Below are positions 63,377-64,000 of a DNA stretch of 64,000 nt, piece after piece. Source of the DNA: Emticicia sp. BO119. Lineage in GTDB: Bacteria > Bacteroidota > Bacteroidia > Cytophagales > Spirosomataceae. The position numbers were made by a program, and so were the translations under genes. The notes under the pieces are model-generated. The model ran no database searches. It had not been told where the DNA came from and saw only the letters and a program-made list of their open reading frames with translations. The stretch spans positions 186,001-250,000 of the forward strand of contig NZ_JACETV010000002.1 in assembly GCF_013912375.1 (NCBI RefSeq). The letters run 5' to 3'. How positions within the stretch are numbered: position 1 is the stretch's first letter; each line of letters starts with the position of its first letter.

Positions 63377-64000
63377 TTGAATACGCGATTAGCCACCTTT
63401 TTGTCGGGTACATTACACCCACTATTAATGCCAACCCTTTTGTTTCTGATTCTGTTTTTCCTGGCTCCGGTTTCTTTAGGAGTTGAGGGGCTGGATATGA
63501 CTTTCAAATGGATAGTAATAGGATTTGTATTTATCTATACTTTTGCCATACCTGCTTATCTGGTATATCTGCTCAAACGCTGGGGTGTTATCAGCAGCCT
63601 TAAAATGGAGAGCTTACAAGAGCGTAGGATTCCTTACCTGATGACTGCTGTCATTTATGGTATTTTAGGGTATTTTTTATATACCAAAAACTCGAGCCTT
63701 TTTGCTTGCGCTTATATACTCTGGAGTATCACGCTTGTTATTCTTTGCGTAGCTATTATTAGTTTCTGGTGGCAGATTAGTGCCCACGCCGCGGGTATCG
63801 GGGGGGTAGTAGGGGCCTTGGCTGGTATTTTGGTGAAGTTTGGTGAAGGAAGCCTTTTTATACCGCTTTTATGTTCTATGATTATAGCCGGATACTTAAT
63901 CGGGGCTCGTTTACAACTCAATGCTCATACACCCCGGCAGGTTTGGGCGGGTCTTTCTTTAGGTATTATTTTAAGTTTGATGTCGGTCTCTTATTTTTTT
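63377..64000 (+). CDS. PAP2-superfamily-like membrane protein (5' part)
   Basis: 208 codons run in frame to the window edge. Seven or so membrane spans; FLSGTLHPLLMPTLLFL at the start and FWWQISAHAAGIGG in the middle resemble the PAP2-like hypothetical membrane proteins of Bacteroidota. The classical PSGH motif reads ISAHAAG here. The start is TTG at 63377: a TAA lies two codons upstream and the first ATG is 17 codons later, inside the conserved HPLLMP stretch. The C-terminus is missing. Confidence 0.8.
   Translation, partial: MNTRLATFLSGTLHPLLMPTLLFLILFFLAPVSLGVEGLDMTFKWIVIGFVFIYTFAIPAYLVYLLKRWGVISSLKMESLQERRIPYLMTAVIYGILGYFLYTKNSSLFACAYILWSITLVILCVAIISFWWQISAHAAGIGGVVGALAGILVKFGEGSLFIPLLCSMIIAGYLIGARLQLNAHTPRQVWAGLSLGIILSLMSVSYFF

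Overview
The window comes from a low-GC, gliding-type member of the Bacteroidota, most likely order Cytophagales. The evidence is a gldK-gldL-gldM-gldN cluster with a PorP/SprF gene (type IX secretion and gliding), several outer membrane beta-barrel proteins, the DUF4271-hemD pair, promoter-like TAnnTTTG boxes and weak ribosome binding sites. The genus cannot be fixed from this sequence alone. No rRNA, tRNA, CRISPR array, intact insertion sequence or prophage was found. Most of the window is ordinary chromosomal core.

1-9,300: end of an efflux outer membrane protein, then a leftward lipid/translation cluster (DUF177 protein, rpmF, plsX, fabH, an outer membrane protein, efp, accB, accC), a PAP2 phosphatase, rsgA and a 37-residue membrane peptide. 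9,260-18,800: heptose kinase, OmpA/WD40 envelope protein, mazG-ruvX-purU, redoxin, DinB and a TetR regulator with two matching palindromes, a membrane-anchored phosphoesterase and a glycosyltransferase. 18,990-24,800: TerC protein and the most accessory-looking part, a 1301-residue DUF4011-type SF1 helicase with a nuclease-like tail, preceded by a small ORF made of repeats.

24,790-36,800: M16 protease, a second TetR regulator with a well-defined operator family, a PQQ-type sugar dehydrogenase lipoprotein, a small membrane protein, a cytochrome-c-bearing dehydrogenase lipoprotein, a penicillin-acylase homologue and an HpcH/HpaI aldolase. 36,800-47,560: smpB with a structured region upstream, hflX, RNase R, acyl-CoA dehydrogenase, DoxX-like protein, a beta-barrel protein and murB. 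47,560-57,000: sucD, DUF4271 protein, hemD, porP/sprF and gldKLMN. 57,000-64,000: a secreted orphan, glyA, two proteins of unknown function, pssA-purS, a GNAT protein with a cysteine cluster and the start of a PAP2-like membrane protein.

The best leads are: (i) the helicase/nuclease-like gene with its repeat ORF; (ii) the TetR regulon at 27.7-30.3 kb, where one palindrome appears to be both terminator and operator; (iii) a structured, terminator-ended region upstream of smpB; (iv) a long hairpin between gldK and gldL that could set expression ratios in the secretion motor.
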